Origin: Hypholoma sublateritium FD-334 SS-4 | Lineage: Eukaryota; Basidiomycota; Agaricomycetes; Agaricales; Strophariaceae | Assembly (NCBI GenBank): GCA_000827495.1 | Contig: KN817535.1 | Location: forward strand, 452,935 to 516,067 | Direction of reading: 5' to 3' | DNA length: 63,133 bases | In this document: positions 46,195-57,958 of the stretch, in pieces | How positions within the stretch are numbered: the stretch's first letter is position 1 | How the letters are laid out: the number at the start of each line of letters is the position of its first letter | Translations under genes and position numbers: made by a program | The notes under the pieces: generated by a model | The model's input: only the letters and a program-made list of their open reading frames with translations | Databases searched by the model: none | Told to the model about the DNA's origin: nothing

Positions 46195-46259
46195 GCACCG
46201 TTTAAAAATGCGTCCCCATTCCTTCAAAAAATCATAAACTCAAGTTTTATCTCTAGAAG

Positions 46260-47795
46260 ATGTCGCTCGACCTCGATACTCCGCCCGTTTATAATCTTCC
46301 AGACGACCTTTTGTGGAATATATTCAGCCTCAATGCCAATATGTTCACGAACGAGGATGCTCTGTCTACTACGCGTTTCACCTCGCAGGTCTGCCGGATC
46401 TGGAGAAATAATATGCTCAACACGCCGTCGTTATGGGGCAGATTGATAGATTTCGACTCTCTCCATGGCCTCAAAAGCATAAAATGGGCACAAGAACTCA
46501 TCCGCCGCAGCGACCATTCGTTGCTCTGGATCAAATCCAACAAGCGATGGTGTCGTCCCATCCGGTCCTCCACCCACATTCCACCCATCCGAAGTGAACA
46601 CAATTTCTTTTTCGGAATTGTCACCGAGAACTGGGACAGGATCCAAAGACTTGTCCTTAGCGCACCCATCGTATTCGGTTCAACCACCCTGGATGATCTG
46701 ACAATTCTACGCCGTCCAGCCCCAAACCTGGAAGTGTTCTCTGTCGAAGCCTGGATCGTCGATGGGAACCAAGCCATGAAAAATGAAGCATTCCAACGGC
46801 TGTTTTCAGGAGATGCGCCTATGCTGCGCCAGTTCTCTGATATGTCTTGCCGGATCGACTTGAACACGCCATGGTTCCAGAATCTGGATTCTATCCAGCT
46901 CGGTTGGGTGTTCGATATTTATGAATGCTTGACGATAGTCTCCTCCATACCCAACCTACAACATTTGACTGTTCAATATTCAACCAGGCCGCCAATATAT
47001 TCCCCGCGGCCCATCGTATCTCTTCCACAGCTAAAGCGCTTAAGTTTCGACCTCAATCTTGAAGAAGCGACTTACATGCTGGACCATCTCCGAATCCCGC
47101 AGGGATGCTCATTGGATCTACAGACAAGCCCACCCTCGTTTGGAAGAGACAGCTATGATGAATTGTCAAACTTATTCGACCAAGCCACATCCGCTATTTC
47201 ACGGGCTTCTCGGCAATACTTCCAATCGCATCCACCCCGCGCGTTGGACATTACATATTCAGGAAGCATGATGTCCTTTTCCGACGATACCAATCGCGAC
47301 TCTGCATTCGAGCTGGGCTGTGACTCGCTGCACGAGTCCTCGATCAAGGTGGTTAAGATTTTTTCAGCCCTAGCTTGTCCCGAGTTTGCACGGGTCACCG
47401 AGCTCAAATTGTTATACAACGTGAATCTCCCATCTGCGCCGTTTTCCGCCTTTCTACGATGTTTTGTGTCCGTCGAAACTCTGCACACAGACGAGAGGAC
47501 TTTCTCCCGAATCAATGCTACTAGAAACCTCCTAACAACAACCAATGGCCGTCCCCAGATTATCTTTCCCAATCTTATCAAGATCTGCATTCTCAACGGT
47601 ACACAGTCTCTCCGTGCCGTTGGCGAAAAAACAGTCAAATTCATTCTATCGCGTATCGAAGATGGTCATCCAATTTCTGTCCTGGATCTCACGGAATGCA
47701 GAGAGCCAGATACACCCACTGCGGAGATCCTGCTTCTGAAAGAGATCAGTGGTTTGGAAGTGATATTCAAAGCGGACACCGTCACTAATGCCTAG
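46260..47795 (+). CDS. F-box-like family protein I (NANMF subgroup)
   Basis: This is an intronless gene of 511 residues, the same length as its sister G. It starts MSLDLDTPPVYNLPDDLL, then WNIFSLNANMFTNEDAL, STTRFTSQVCRIWRN, LNTPSLWGRLIDFD and RRSDHSLLWIKS (the usual RSG is RSD here). Leucine-rich landmarks are ENWDRIQRLVL, NTPWFQNLDSIQLG, SSIPNLQHL, IVSLPQLKRLSF, MLDHLRIPQGCSL and QYFQSHPPRALDI. The end has FILSRIEDGHPISVLDLTEC and then GLEVIFKADTVTNA; the EYICGS tail is absent as in G. The C-terminal third is closer to G than the middle is, which would fit gene conversion or stronger constraint there. Putative ubiquitin-ligase adaptor; target unknown. Confidence 0.87.
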   Translation: MSLDLDTPPVYNLPDDLLWNIFSLNANMFTNEDALSTTRFTSQVCRIWRNNMLNTPSLWGRLIDFDSLHGLKSIKWAQELIRRSDHSLLWIKSNKRWCRPIRSSTHIPPIRSEHNFFFGIVTENWDRIQRLVLSAPIVFGSTTLDDLTILRRPAPNLEVFSVEAWIVDGNQAMKNEAFQRLFSGDAPMLRQFSDMSCRIDLNTPWFQNLDSIQLGWVFDIYECLTIVSSIPNLQHLTVQYSTRPPIYSPRPIVSLPQLKRLSFDLNLEEATYMLDHLRIPQGCSLDLQTSPPSFGRDSYDELSNLFDQATSAISRASRQYFQSHPPRALDITYSGSMMSFSDDTNRDSAFELGCDSLHESSIKVVKIFSALACPEFARVTELKLLYNVNLPSAPFSAFLRCFVSVETLHTDERTFSRINATRNLLTTTNGRPQIIFPNLIKICILNGTQSLRAVGEKTVKFILSRIEDGHPISVLDLTECREPDTPTAEILLLKEISGLEVIFKADTVTNA

Positions 47796-48257
47796 AACGT
47801 GTCTCCAGTGCTCCGCGAGAGTTTTGCAGCATGTTAATATCCCCTTTCGTTCTGCCAACTACATTGGTCTATTCGTCGAGACCCTACGCCGCGATCTGTA
47901 TTATTTAAATTATAAATGTCATGAATTATTGTTGGCGACATTTCTTGCACAGTAACGCGAGCACCTAGCTAGAACGATTTACGCCGGTGCAGATCCCACA
48001 TACTAGCGTGTGCGAGCCACGCACACAGGTTGTTGCGCGCGTAATTTTCAAGCGGCACGCACGCGTTGCTTGTTGTGCATGTTGCGTCCGAGTCCAGCAC
48101 ATGACCGTGCGTTGTGTTGGGCGCCGAATTTTAAATAGCCCATGAGAGGCTATGCTTACACTATGACCTGGCACCTTGCAAACTACCACCAACGGTGATC
48201 GATTGATCTTGGATCTATACACAAATCATCGGAATACCTACTTCAAATTGATTTCTC
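47796..48257. other. Spacer I to J
   Basis: A short spacer without the shared block. TTTAAATA at 48129-48136, about 125 bp above J, could be a core promoter element. Nothing else is recognised. Confidence 0.4.
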
Positions 48258-49799
48258 ATGCCTTTAACTCGCACCACATCACCCATCTACAATCTCAACC
48301 GCGATATATTATGGTATATCTTCGAAATAAATGCAGATATGTTCGCCCACGCCGACGCCCTGGAGATAACGCGCAAGACGTCCCAAGTATGTCGCTCATG
48401 GCGAGTCATTCTCCTTGGTGCGTCACAATTATGGGCGAGGCTCATAGATCTGGACACGCTTCCCACACGCAAGACGCATTGGAGAGATAAGGTATTTCGC
48501 CGGGGTAGAGCGGCACCTTTGTGGATCAAGGGCGTAAATCTCACAGGGAAATCCAACGCTAAAGTATTATCCCTGTTCTTCCTCGACCTACTCGGTAATA
48601 ACTGGCACAGAATTCAAGTGCTGGTTGTCCACATGCCTGTCCCATGTCCGATGCAGCGGTGGGCGCCGTTGTTTTCCCCAGCGCCACATCTAGAAACATT
48701 CAACCTCAATCTCTACTCTGTTAGACCAATAAACGCCGCTATACAGCATGAATTTGCGCGGGCCGACCTCTTCTCCCGGGATGCACCGAAGTTGCGCAGT
48801 CTCAGTATCAAGAGCATGAGGTTTGACTTGACGGCGCCGTGGTGGAAACAGCTCCGTACCCTGGAACTCACCGCTATACCTACAGTCCGTGGGGTTCTCG
48901 ACATTCTCAGCGCCGTACCTAGCCTTGAACGCCTGCGAATCGACAATATCGGGGCCGCAGTGCACGATGACTCACTACCATTGTCTCCCATCACCACCCT
49001 TCCTAACTTGGAACATCTAACGCTCACCGTCAACATAGAAATGATCATCCTTCTGCTGGATAGCCTCCAGTTGCCACTGTCCTGCACTTTTGTGCTTTCC
49101 CCCAAAGAGCAGTATCAAGTGGACATTGCAGCGTTATCAATATTTGTCCAGAGGTATCTTACGTGCACTGTCGGCCAGCCCAAAGTCTCTCTGTACAGAT
49201 CTGTGCAGGGGCCTATACGACCAAGGCCTTTCCCTGCCAGCAACGACCTTGACTTCAAGTGCCGTGTCAATCCCATGCCGCAGGTACAAATTTCCACAAG
49301 GCGCACGGAGAAGACACTCCCGAGCGTGTCTAGAACCGTTGAATACGCGATTTGGATTAACATCGATTCCCGAGAGATCGTCGCTCCATTTATTGCCCTG
49401 ATGCAGGCCTTCCCGTCCGTCGAGACCCTCGCCGTCGACGAGCCAGTACTCTGCTTCCTAAACGACATCCATCGTTCACATAAACCGACTTCCGGAGAGC
49501 CGAATGTCCTCTTCCCCTTCCTACGAACGCTCCAGTTGCGAACAGTGTCTGTGTCATATTCAAGGGCCGGTGCGGAGGGCAATGTTGCACGGTTTGTGCA
49601 CGCGCAGGGAAAGGGATGGCATCCGTTGGAGGTACTCGACCTCACGCAGTGTCAGCCGAATATCTGGCCGGACTTGCGCTTCCTGGAGCAAGTAAATGGC
49701 TTGAAGGTTATCTGGAAATTTGGGAGATGCGGCGAGGTACGCGAATATATATGTGGCAGCGGACTTCAGGGGATGCTAAATTTTCAACCGGAAATGTAA
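48258..49799 (+). CDS. F-box-like family protein J
   Basis: This is an intronless gene of 513 residues. It starts MPLTRTTSPIYNLNRDILWY, then IFEINADMFAHADALEITRKTSQVCRSW, LWARLIDLD and RRGRAAPLWIKG. The RSG triplet is RGR. Further landmarks are NNWHRIQVLVVH, APHLETFNL, LFSRDAPKLRSL, TAPWWKQLRTLEL, ILSAVPSLERL and SPITTLPNLEHLTL. The ILSR.xxGHPI segment is replaced by FVHAQGKGWHPLEVLDLTQC, so it is the most divergent copy there. The tail is VIWKFGRCGEVREYICGSGLQG, a full match to the EYICGS motif. K follows only 200 bp downstream in the same direction. No defect is visible. Putative SCF adaptor; target unknown. Confidence 0.85.
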   Translation: MPLTRTTSPIYNLNRDILWYIFEINADMFAHADALEITRKTSQVCRSWRVILLGASQLWARLIDLDTLPTRKTHWRDKVFRRGRAAPLWIKGVNLTGKSNAKVLSLFFLDLLGNNWHRIQVLVVHMPVPCPMQRWAPLFSPAPHLETFNLNLYSVRPINAAIQHEFARADLFSRDAPKLRSLSIKSMRFDLTAPWWKQLRTLELTAIPTVRGVLDILSAVPSLERLRIDNIGAAVHDDSLPLSPITTLPNLEHLTLTVNIEMIILLLDSLQLPLSCTFVLSPKEQYQVDIAALSIFVQRYLTCTVGQPKVSLYRSVQGPIRPRPFPASNDLDFKCRVNPMPQVQISTRRTEKTLPSVSRTVEYAIWINIDSREIVAPFIALMQAFPSVETLAVDEPVLCFLNDIHRSHKPTSGEPNVLFPFLRTLQLRTVSVSYSRAGAEGNVARFVHAQGKGWHPLEVLDLTQCQPNIWPDLRFLEQVNGLKVIWKFGRCGEVREYICGSGLQGMLNFQPEM

Positions 49800-49999
49800 T
49801 CTTGTAACCAACTTGTAACTCAAGTACACAGCCTGAGTCCGACACGTGATCGTGTTGGAACGATTTGATATCTCATTTTTTTCTAAATTTTAGGCCACCA
49901 CTTGACCATCGTTTTTGAACGATCTTACCTCCATACCACCATCTGTATTCAGACGTGCAGCTCTGAACCATCAAGCTTTAGCAGTTTACAACACCCATA

Positions 50000-52900
50000 A
50001 TGACGTTGAACCCATCCTCCGCCCCCATCCATCGCCTCAACCATGATATATTGCTACACATACTGAAAATGAACGGCGACATGTTCTCGTACAAGAACGC
50101 TCTGAATACGACGCGTATCACGTCACAGGTCTGCCATCATTGGCGGAAATTCATGCTCGAGACCCCATCGTTGTGGGCGAAATTAATCGACTTGGATCGC
50201 ATCGCCAAACGCGGGCAACACATGTGGAGGAACGAGCTTGTCAAAAGAAGCGGCGCTGCCTTGCTGTGGATACGAGCGGAGGAGATCTCATTCATATCAT
50301 CGTCTAAGCTTTTTGACAACATGGAGAGGTTTTTCTTTGACTTAATAGGCGAGAACTGGCCCCGGATCCAGAAGTTAGTGGCCAAGATCTCCGTCCACAA
50401 CGTGCACCCCACTTGGTGGACACCTATATTCCTCCCTGCGCCGTACCTCCATACATTCAACGTGACATTCTGGCGGAGATCATACACCTGGGGATCCCCC
50501 GAGGAGTGGCTAAGTGCACCTCTGTTCGCCGGCCATGCACCTAAACTCCGTACATTTGTACCTAGGTGTTACATCATCGACGTTCGTGCACCCTGGTTAC
50601 ATAATCTACATTCCTTGACCCTCAGTCGCGACGATGACTACACCGTCGGGGGTTTACTTGCGATTCTCTCCGCTACACATAACCTGCAAGAATTGGATAT
50701 TTCATCTGCTGTCGACAAAGGTGGATCTTTATGGCGTTCAAAGTGTACAAAAACTAAAAAGCGAGATTATTTTGAGTTTGCGATATTCTTTTCGCGTTTT
50801 TCGCTGAATTTGCTATTATTTTATAAAATACGAACCAAGTAAAAAAGTCGCAGAATTGTGCACTACGCACGCTACTATTTTTGCAGCGCACGCTCTTTTC
50901 TAATCAGCGCGATACTTTTTTTTACACTGCGATACTTTTTCAGATGCGATATTATTTTAATTGCACTGCAATAGATTATTTTCAAGGTTGATATCTGTGT
51001 GCTACTGGTGTCTTTTGAATAGGCTCAAGCATGGGATTTATGCATGTCAATCAGTGGGCAGACGGCGAGCTGGTCGAACTGGCGACTCGGATAACGTGCC
51101 GTGGCTCCGCATTAGTTGCCAGACAGCCGGCTCTGCAAGCTGACTTTGAATATTTCCTCCTCACACCCCGAGGCACTCCTCGTCGTCGCTCGACTGCCTC
51201 GAGCTTCTTCGATGTCAATCAGGTTCATCATATGCAATTGGGAGTCAAGATAACTATGACCTGCAGAGAAGCATAATCAATTGGGTAATGTGAATGGTTC
51301 CAGTGAGCCCGGAGGCAAGACCACTTGAAATGTAACCATCTATATCACTGGCAATTACAGTAATGTTGGACTTCAAAGCTTCAATATTTGCCTATTTTGA
51401 ACTGGTGTGCAGTTGCATGGGCCATCTCACGGATTCTCACCGTGGTGGTCTTCAATCATTTTATAGTCGGTGCATACTTACGGATTTTATATGCTGAGCG
51501 TTACAGGTAGGCGGGTGGGGCACCCGCTTCATGTTTGCGTGTGCGTTGGCTCTCTGCAAAACTTGCGCTGAGGTAGACAGTGACACCGTAGCCGCCATAC
51601 GCTTGTCTCTGGAGCTTAGCGCGTGATTATCTGACATTTACAGTCTTGAGTACGTCGAGTCGGAACTTAGTACATTCATTAGGCGCGCATATGTTTTATC
51701 CTTTTGCGTACACGCAGCACCGCGCTTGATCTGACTTGGACGCGCCTCAAGACCCTGGACCGGTGCGGCGGAGTGTACCCATTTCACCAACAGGGCGAGC
51801 CTCTGCTGTACACACTGGTAGGCTATCTACTGGAAGTGTTACGTGCTTCGGTCTACCTTGGATGGTCTGAGAGTACCACTACCTCATTCAATTATGGTAG
51901 GATGTCATACCATTGCAACTTGCTTGAATATCAAAGAATGATTTATAAAAGTACCATACAGAAGTGTTAAAACTGCTGTTATGTTGCCAAGTGCACCCGG
52001 AGATGATTGTAGGGCTTACTTTTTAACACCTTCGACGTGTCTTTAGCGGCTCGACCACCAGCGTCTAGGAGGAGATACTCAAAGTCAGCTTGCAGAGCCG
52101 GCTGTCCGGCAACTAATGCGGAGCCACGGCACGTTATCCGAGTCGCCAGTTCGACCAGCTCGCCGTCTGCCCACTGATTGACATGCATAAACCCCATGCT
52201 TGAGCCTATTCAAAAGACACCAGTAGCACACAGATATCAACCTTGAAAATAATCTATTGCAGTGCAATTAAAATAATATCGCATCTGAAAAAGTATCGCA
52301 GTGTAAAAAAAAGTATCGCGCTGATTAGAAAAGAGCGTGCGCTGCAAAAATAGTAGCGTGCATAGTGCACAATTCTGCGACTTTTTTACTTGGTTCGTAT
52401 TTGATAAAATAATAGCAAATTCAGCGAAAAACGCGAAAAGAATATCGCAAACTCAAAATAATCTCGCTTTTTAGTTTTTGTACACTTTGAACGCCATAGA
52501 TCTTCGCCTCTCCAAGTCACAGCTCTCCCAAACCTCAAGTACCTGAAAGTCTTCGAATACCCTCATCAATTTGCTGCAATTTTACAGTGTCTAGAGATAC
52601 CCCCAGACTGCTCGTTGTACCTACATCCTGCGGACTATAGAAACCCTCGTCCCCCGCAAGAACCACAGCGACTCATCAGCCCATTGTCACGATACGTCCG
52701 ACGTTATTTCCAGTCGCATCCACCTACAAAACTTTCCCTCAGCCTGTACGACTACCTTGGTTTTGGTTTTTCTTTGATTGATTTGACATCCCCAAAAGAT
52801 TACAAACTCAATCTGGCGGTCCCGCATGTAATTGGATTGAACGTTCTTGAATTTTCGGCCTTCTCCAGCGTCACCGAGCTTGAATTCGAGTTTGATATGA

Positions 52901-53334
52901 AGGACTCCCAATATCCGTGCCTTATACCATTTCTCACCTCACTTCCGGCCCTCACCACCATTCACGCCAACAGCAAAACGCTTGCCTACCTCACCGAAAT
53001 CCAAAATGATCTCTATGCCACGGAGCATAAGACCATTCTGTTTCCACTTCTGACGATCATTAAATTCAACATGAGAGTTTTCGGTTTCTGGAATCGCCAG
53101 TATCACCGTGTCAGCAATGAAACCGCAGCGTTTATTATGTCGCGTATCTGCCTTGGGCGTCCTATTGCTACACTTGACCTGACGATGTCCTGGGATCTCC
53201 TGTCTGCCCCAGATTTAGATTCAGTGGAAGAGTTCAGAGGCTTAATGGTTCGGTACGGACTTCGGGAGGTCAAGGGAATTTTTGAATATGTCTGTGGCAG
53301 CGGTGAGCCAGAGAAGCATATCGATACACTGTAG
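50000..53334 (+). pseudogene. F-box-like family gene K, interrupted by TE2
   Basis: The left part starts MTLNPSSAPIHRLNHDILLH, then ILKMNGDMF (Gly for Ala), NTTRITSQVCHHW, SLWAKLIDLD, KRSGAALLWIRA, ENWPRIQKLVA, PLFAGHAPKLR, APWLHNLHSLTL and ILSATHNLQELDI. TE2 inserts at 50730. From 52505 the frame resumes with PLQVTALPNLKYLKV, LEIPPDCSLYL, RYFQSHPPTKLSL, IMSRICLGRPIATLDLT and GIFEYVCGSGEPEKH. Coding length without the element and one GATCTT copy is 1560 bp, giving 519 residues with no other lesion. The gene was therefore whole when the element arrived. Unlike TE1, this element lies inside an exon and no donor or acceptor pair at its edges is obvious, so the product is probably truncated after about residue 280. 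Confidence 0.87.
50730..52498. mobile_element. TE2, long-inverted-repeat DNA element with 6-bp target duplication
   Basis: The ends are TATGGCGTTC and its complement, flanked by GATCTT (50724-50729 and 52499-52504). The inverted repeats are about 430 bp (50730 to about 51165, and about 52065 to 52498) and nearly identical. The outer part is AT-rich with repeated GCGATA.TTTTT-like words; the inner part is ordinary sequence with a mirrored frame starting MGFMHVNQWADGELVEL. The centre (about 51170-52060) includes an 88-codon frame at 51704-51970 that I do not recognise. No transposase is seen. It shares the terminal heptamer, duplication length and architecture with TE1, but not its sequence. 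Confidence 0.9.
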
Positions 53335-55789
53335 ATAGTTCATTTTATGGTCGAAAGTGTATTTTGGAGAAAGCATACATCGTTCGTAATGGATCAGTGT
53401 ACATATTCTGCACAAATTTCCTACTGTATTTAGATCGGTTGCGTACGAGTCCACGCCGGCCTCGGAATCGGCGATCTTGGGCAGCGCGAACATCATGTGC
53501 TGGTACAACAATTTGGAAAGAATGACAGCGTTGTAGTAGTGGGATCTGGCCCGAGTTGACCGGGCGACGATTAGATTAGATTATGTCCGTAGCTGTCTGT
53601 ATGTAGACGCACGGGCGCTGTGACGAACATATCCATTCCTTGCCTCCCGCCTTCCCGTGCTTCCCTGGCCGCACGCCTGCTCGACGTGCCTCCGAGCCGC
53701 TAGGGTCGGCCTCATTGGCCTACTCCAGCGTGAGTGTATGCGCGTGGTACGACAATCCATCATGCTGGTCTGTGCGTGGTTGCGTTATGCCGGCGTTCGC
53801 CGTCTGTGTTTCCACTCTTCCAGTCTGTGCAGTTAATTATGCCAGGAGACGCCACTAGCCACTATTCACTCTCCTCTAGAGCATATTCCAGTATTTCGAG
53901 CACAAGGTACGTTCTAACTTCTACTGTTCCATTCCAGCGATCTCCTCATCGCTGTCTGTAGTCCGCCCTGTGACGGTGCCGCCCTGTCTTCAATCACTTT
54001 GGTGTCTTACGGATGCGTCCAGATCGATAACACCACTGACGGTGCGTACGCCCCCACATAGTCATCCAATTTCCATCCCAATCCCTTCGTTCCCTTCACA
54101 CTGCCGCTTCGCCCTTGCCCGACCCCCATTCCGCACGAAATTAGTCCACGCTCACGCGAGTGCCCCTTCAAACTACGTCCCTTCGCGCGCATCTTCGTTT
54201 CCTCTGTGCGTCGCTGATTCTTCGTTTCTTTCTCTCAAGGATGACCCTCAACATCACCTGCGAATGTCATTATCGCCGCAAATTCCAGTCCTCTACTCAT
54301 TTCACCAACCGAATGTGATCTTCCGCGACCTACCGTGCTGGCGGACCGTGGAGCGTCCCACCGCTGCTGCGTTGCTGTCAGCCGGATACACTGTATGTGT
54401 CCTCGTCGGTGCGTAAGTCCCTCCAGTACTACTCCCCACTTCCACTCCCTCTCCGGTCTGCTGGTACACTACGCACGACGCAATGTCGCACTATGTGGTA
54501 TACCTACACGCTGCGCATGTGTTCGTGCCCATTTATGCGCGCACGCTCGCGAGCGTTTATGGTTTGCCACAATACGGCATTGCGTCGTGCTCGCTGTGAT
54601 CCTCAGAAGCCACGCCGCCGTCGTGCGCGTCTGTCATTGTCGTCTTTCGCGTGTGTTTTTGTGCCCACTCCTTATCATTGCTCCCACCATCACTGTGCCT
54701 GTCTCACCGGAAAACGGGAAACCAAGTTATTAAGTCCCCTTTCCCGCCTATCCCAGAGCCCGCTGAAACGCCGCACCGCGCAGATACCACCCCCGACGCC
54801 CGTCGTATCCCGTCGCCCGCCCGCCCGAACACTTTGCGCAGCATTCATGCACGGAGACGGCCCGGCGATGCCCTTTACGGGCATAGGTGCGTCTCCGTCG
54901 ATTCGTGATATCGTGCTCGCGCCGCTGCAGGACTGCGCAGCGTGGTCCGCGACCACCGCACGCGCGATGCGCCTCGTCTCTTCCAGCGCATATACCCTAT
55001 ACATGCTCCCCCGCTTCCCATCCGTGCATCCCTGTACGACGCAGCTCGCCTCCCTCGCCGGCTCTTTGGGCACCGCATATGTCCGCGCTACCCCAGGTGC
55101 GCTGCATGTACAGCTGCGCGGGCGCGTGGATATCAGTCCGAGCGTTTGTAATATGAGCTGGTGTGCTATGGCGGGCGTTGCGCGCACGCCTAATTCATGC
55201 CGTGCGCCGGCGTGATGGTGTCGTCCCCCTACTCAGATAATGTGCTTGTCATGGAGAGTCGTGGGCGGTGGATCGTCTACGCATTTTTTCTGTACTATGT
55301 TTTCGCTGAGGATTTTACTTTTGGGATTGTACAGGAACGCCGCGAGGTTGATGTTATTTCCGGCTGATGGTGCGTTGACATTTATATGTGGATTATGTTT
55401 CCTGTCTGATCTTCGGGTCTGTGCGTGGTGGCGCCCTCCAGCTTCCAGCTTCCAGTGTGCGTGATACAGTGGTGCTATCAGACGCGATGCTAATCAATCT
55501 CCTTTGGGGTTCCAATTTCAGGGCTTCGAGTACAAAGTATGTCGTCCTACTGTTACATTCCAGGCGTCTCATCCTCTTCATTTTCTCACAGTCAATCACC
55601 TGTAGTCAATCACTGTGGGCCCTTTTTTTCTCGTCCGCATTGTGTCAATGACGGTGCGTAGGTCCCTGCATCATCTCCCTTGCCATCCCGCTCCCTTCCC
55701 TCCCTTCTTACCGCAGCCATGCCTTGTCCAACACGCCGTCCCCCACGAAATTAGTCCGTGCTAATGCGAGTGTCCTTCGCATGTGCTGG

Positions 55790-56540
55790 TGATGAGCCCG
55801 CGCTCACGCCAGCCACGAAATTCGACGAAGTCCATTAGGTCACATGACTCGTTCCCGCGCACCACCGCCTCTCGACGCCCGCCCATACATAAGCGCCGGC
55901 GCGCGTTTCAGCCTCAAAAATTCAACCTCCTTTGCGCTATTCATAAAAATTCAACCTCCTTTCTCTGTTTCACCTCACTGATACACCAGCGCGCTGCGTT
56001 TTTCCCTCAACATGAATTTTAACACACATATTTGGTATATACTTCCTCTTCTCCTCCTTTTCATTGCTCACTTGTTTGATTTTTCGTCAAATATTTTGGT
56101 CTCGAACTATGAGTACGTTTTACTTATCCGCTTTCGTCTCTTTCTTCCATGTGGTCCTTTGATTTTCATCTAACAAATTAGAGTACACAAAGTAGGTATA
56201 AAAACTGTGTAGAATCATGTACAGAAGACAATATACCACAATTCATTATGCACTAAATTCATCGTCCTACCTCTCGTATTCGCTCTCGCCCTCGTATACC
56301 TGTTGTCTCGTATCATCGTCGCACCTCAGAGTGGTTCGAAGCTGACGCCGCAGCTTACACTCTCTCGTTTTCGGTTCGCGGTTGGCTAGAAGCCGTGTAG
56401 GAACACCCTCGCACCCCCACGCACTCTTCGTCAAGCTCTTGCGTATATCGTTTCATTTTTTTTGTTCTTTTGTTTGTTTGCTCGTCGCCGTTGTTTCGCA
56501 CGCAGGACACTTGGCAGGGTATCACTGGACAGCTGCGTGA
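55790..56540 (-). repeat. Dispersed repeat R1, copy 2
   Basis: This is the reverse complement of the segment inside TE1 at about 6140-6870, aligning from the CTGCCAAG end to the GCGGGCTCAT end with moderate divergence. No TE1 termini flank it, so it is either an older deleted relative of TE1 or the genomic source of a captured segment. Confidence 0.75.
56267..56440 (-). other. Conserved reading-frame tail in R1 copy 2
   Basis: This is the counterpart of 6232-6405: 58 codons with no gap, sharing KSLT, WGC, GVPTRLLA, REP, KLRRQ, CDD and the final SEYER before TAG. The function is unknown. Confidence 0.35.
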
Positions 56541-57958
56541 GTGTACTGGAGGAAGTCAGGGCGACGGATTCATACGCTTGGCCATTCCTAGCGACATCGT
56601 GGTGCTCTTATCTTTATCCCATCCGTTCGTCCCGCTGATTCCTCTTTTCTTCCTCCAGCGATGACCCTCAAGATCACCTGCGAATAACACTCCATCGCTG
56701 TAACTTCTACCCCTCTATTCATCTCCCTCGACCTACCATGCCGGCGTACCGTGAAGCATCCCAACATCGCAGCGTGGCTGGAGTCGGCCGGACGCGTATC
56801 CTCCTCTTCGGTACGTGATTTCTCCATTACCCCCTTTCCACCACTCCTCGCCGCTCCTCCAGAACACTCTACGCACAGCGCAGTGCCACGCCACGATCCT
56901 ACATGCTGCACATATGTTCGTGTACTTTTATGCGCACACTCATCAGCGGTATGTTACAGTTGCTTGTGTATAACGCTGTATTCGCCACGATGCTCTGAAG
57001 GGCGGCATCGCATGCTCCTGTTCATGTCTACCATACGTTTTTCGCCCCTGCTTTTGCACTTACTTCTCCTTTGTACGCTAGACTTATCACACCGCCCGCC
57101 TCGTCGCTGCCGCCTATCTCGCCGGAAAACGGGAAATCAAGCTACTAAGTCCGCCTTTCCAGATTATCCCCAGAATCATCTGACTCCCCACTCTCATGCA
57201 GATGTCACCGTCGCCACTCGCCGTGTGCCCGCTGCTGCTCGCCCGGAACGATCTGGTGATACGCTCTTCACAGGCGCAGGTGCGCTTTCATCGACTCTTG
57301 ATGTCGTGCTCCATGCCGCTGCTGGACACCGCAGCATCATGGGGCTCAGGGTGGTCCACGCCGCATGCGCTACCACCCCACGCGCCGTCGGCACGCAGGG
57401 CGCGATGCGCTTCGTGTACCCGCCTCGTCTCCCCCAGCGCATATACGCTATGCATGCGCTATCCCTTTCCTTCCGCGCCTATGTGCCCGCGCATCGCACC
57501 CCTCCCAGTGGTATGACGCGCAGCCCGCCTCCCTCGCCAGCTCGTTCGTGGCATCACAGCTTGTCCGCGCCGCCCTGCTTGCCATGTGCGTACTCTGCTT
57601 GGCTGCGTGGACATAAGATTTTGTCACCGTAGGCGAAGCTGGCGGGGCCTGGGTGGCGCTGCGTGCACTGGTAGCTCGCCCTGTCTGATACTGTTCGCCC
57701 TGGCTTGCGCTGTGGGTTCCCTCGAGCTCATGATCTCCCGTGCAGGCAGGAATAGCGTGCATTGTGCGTTGCCGAGCGTTGAGGGTGCGTGGACTTGTTC
57801 AATTATTTATATTTCGGCGTCTCATCTTCAGGACACGCAGTCGCTCTTTTGTACTAGCATCGTGTTTACCTAAGGTAGAGGCGGACAGTGCGAGGAATGG
57901 TACACCATGAATATGTATGTATAAAATTCTGAAATACCCGTATTCGCCGCTGCCCCAC

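Larger units (their letters stand above)
42569..46259. other. Spacer DUF6593-like gene to I, repeat-derived
   Basis: One shared spacer block lies at 45290-45323. Long open frames on opposite strands at 42966-43811 (+) and 42933-43634 (-) overlap each other and have no family support. A second TATA-like TATAAAAGG at about 42911 leads nowhere clear. The words CAGCCAAGATAA and AACGCACTGACGG at about 44077-44117 are shared loosely with 33115. Nothing else is recognised. Confidence 0.45.
53335..57958. other. Spacer K to L, 4.6 kb, containing R1 copy 2
   Basis: This separates + strand K from - strand L, so both genes end towards it. Two stretches resemble each other: 54235-54800 and 56660-57180 (GATGACCCTCAA.ATCACCTG, CGACCTACC, TCACCGGAAAACGGGAAA compared with TCGCCGGAAAACGGGAAA). 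Between them lies R1 copy 2. The word GGTGCGT recurs at 54037, 54412, 54886, 55651 and 57785 and is the complement of the ACGCACC word in the left-hand spacers, so this spacer is in inverse orientation. Open frames of 272 and 293 codons here are Arg/Pro/Cys-rich, have no domain I recognise, and are not called. Confidence 0.45.

Noticed and set aside
54397..57632. Frames of 272 and 293 codons on the + strand
   Set aside because: They lie in the two similar stretches of the K-L spacer but in parts that do not align to each other as protein. The composition is rich in Arg, Pro, Ser and Cys, and no family is recognised.
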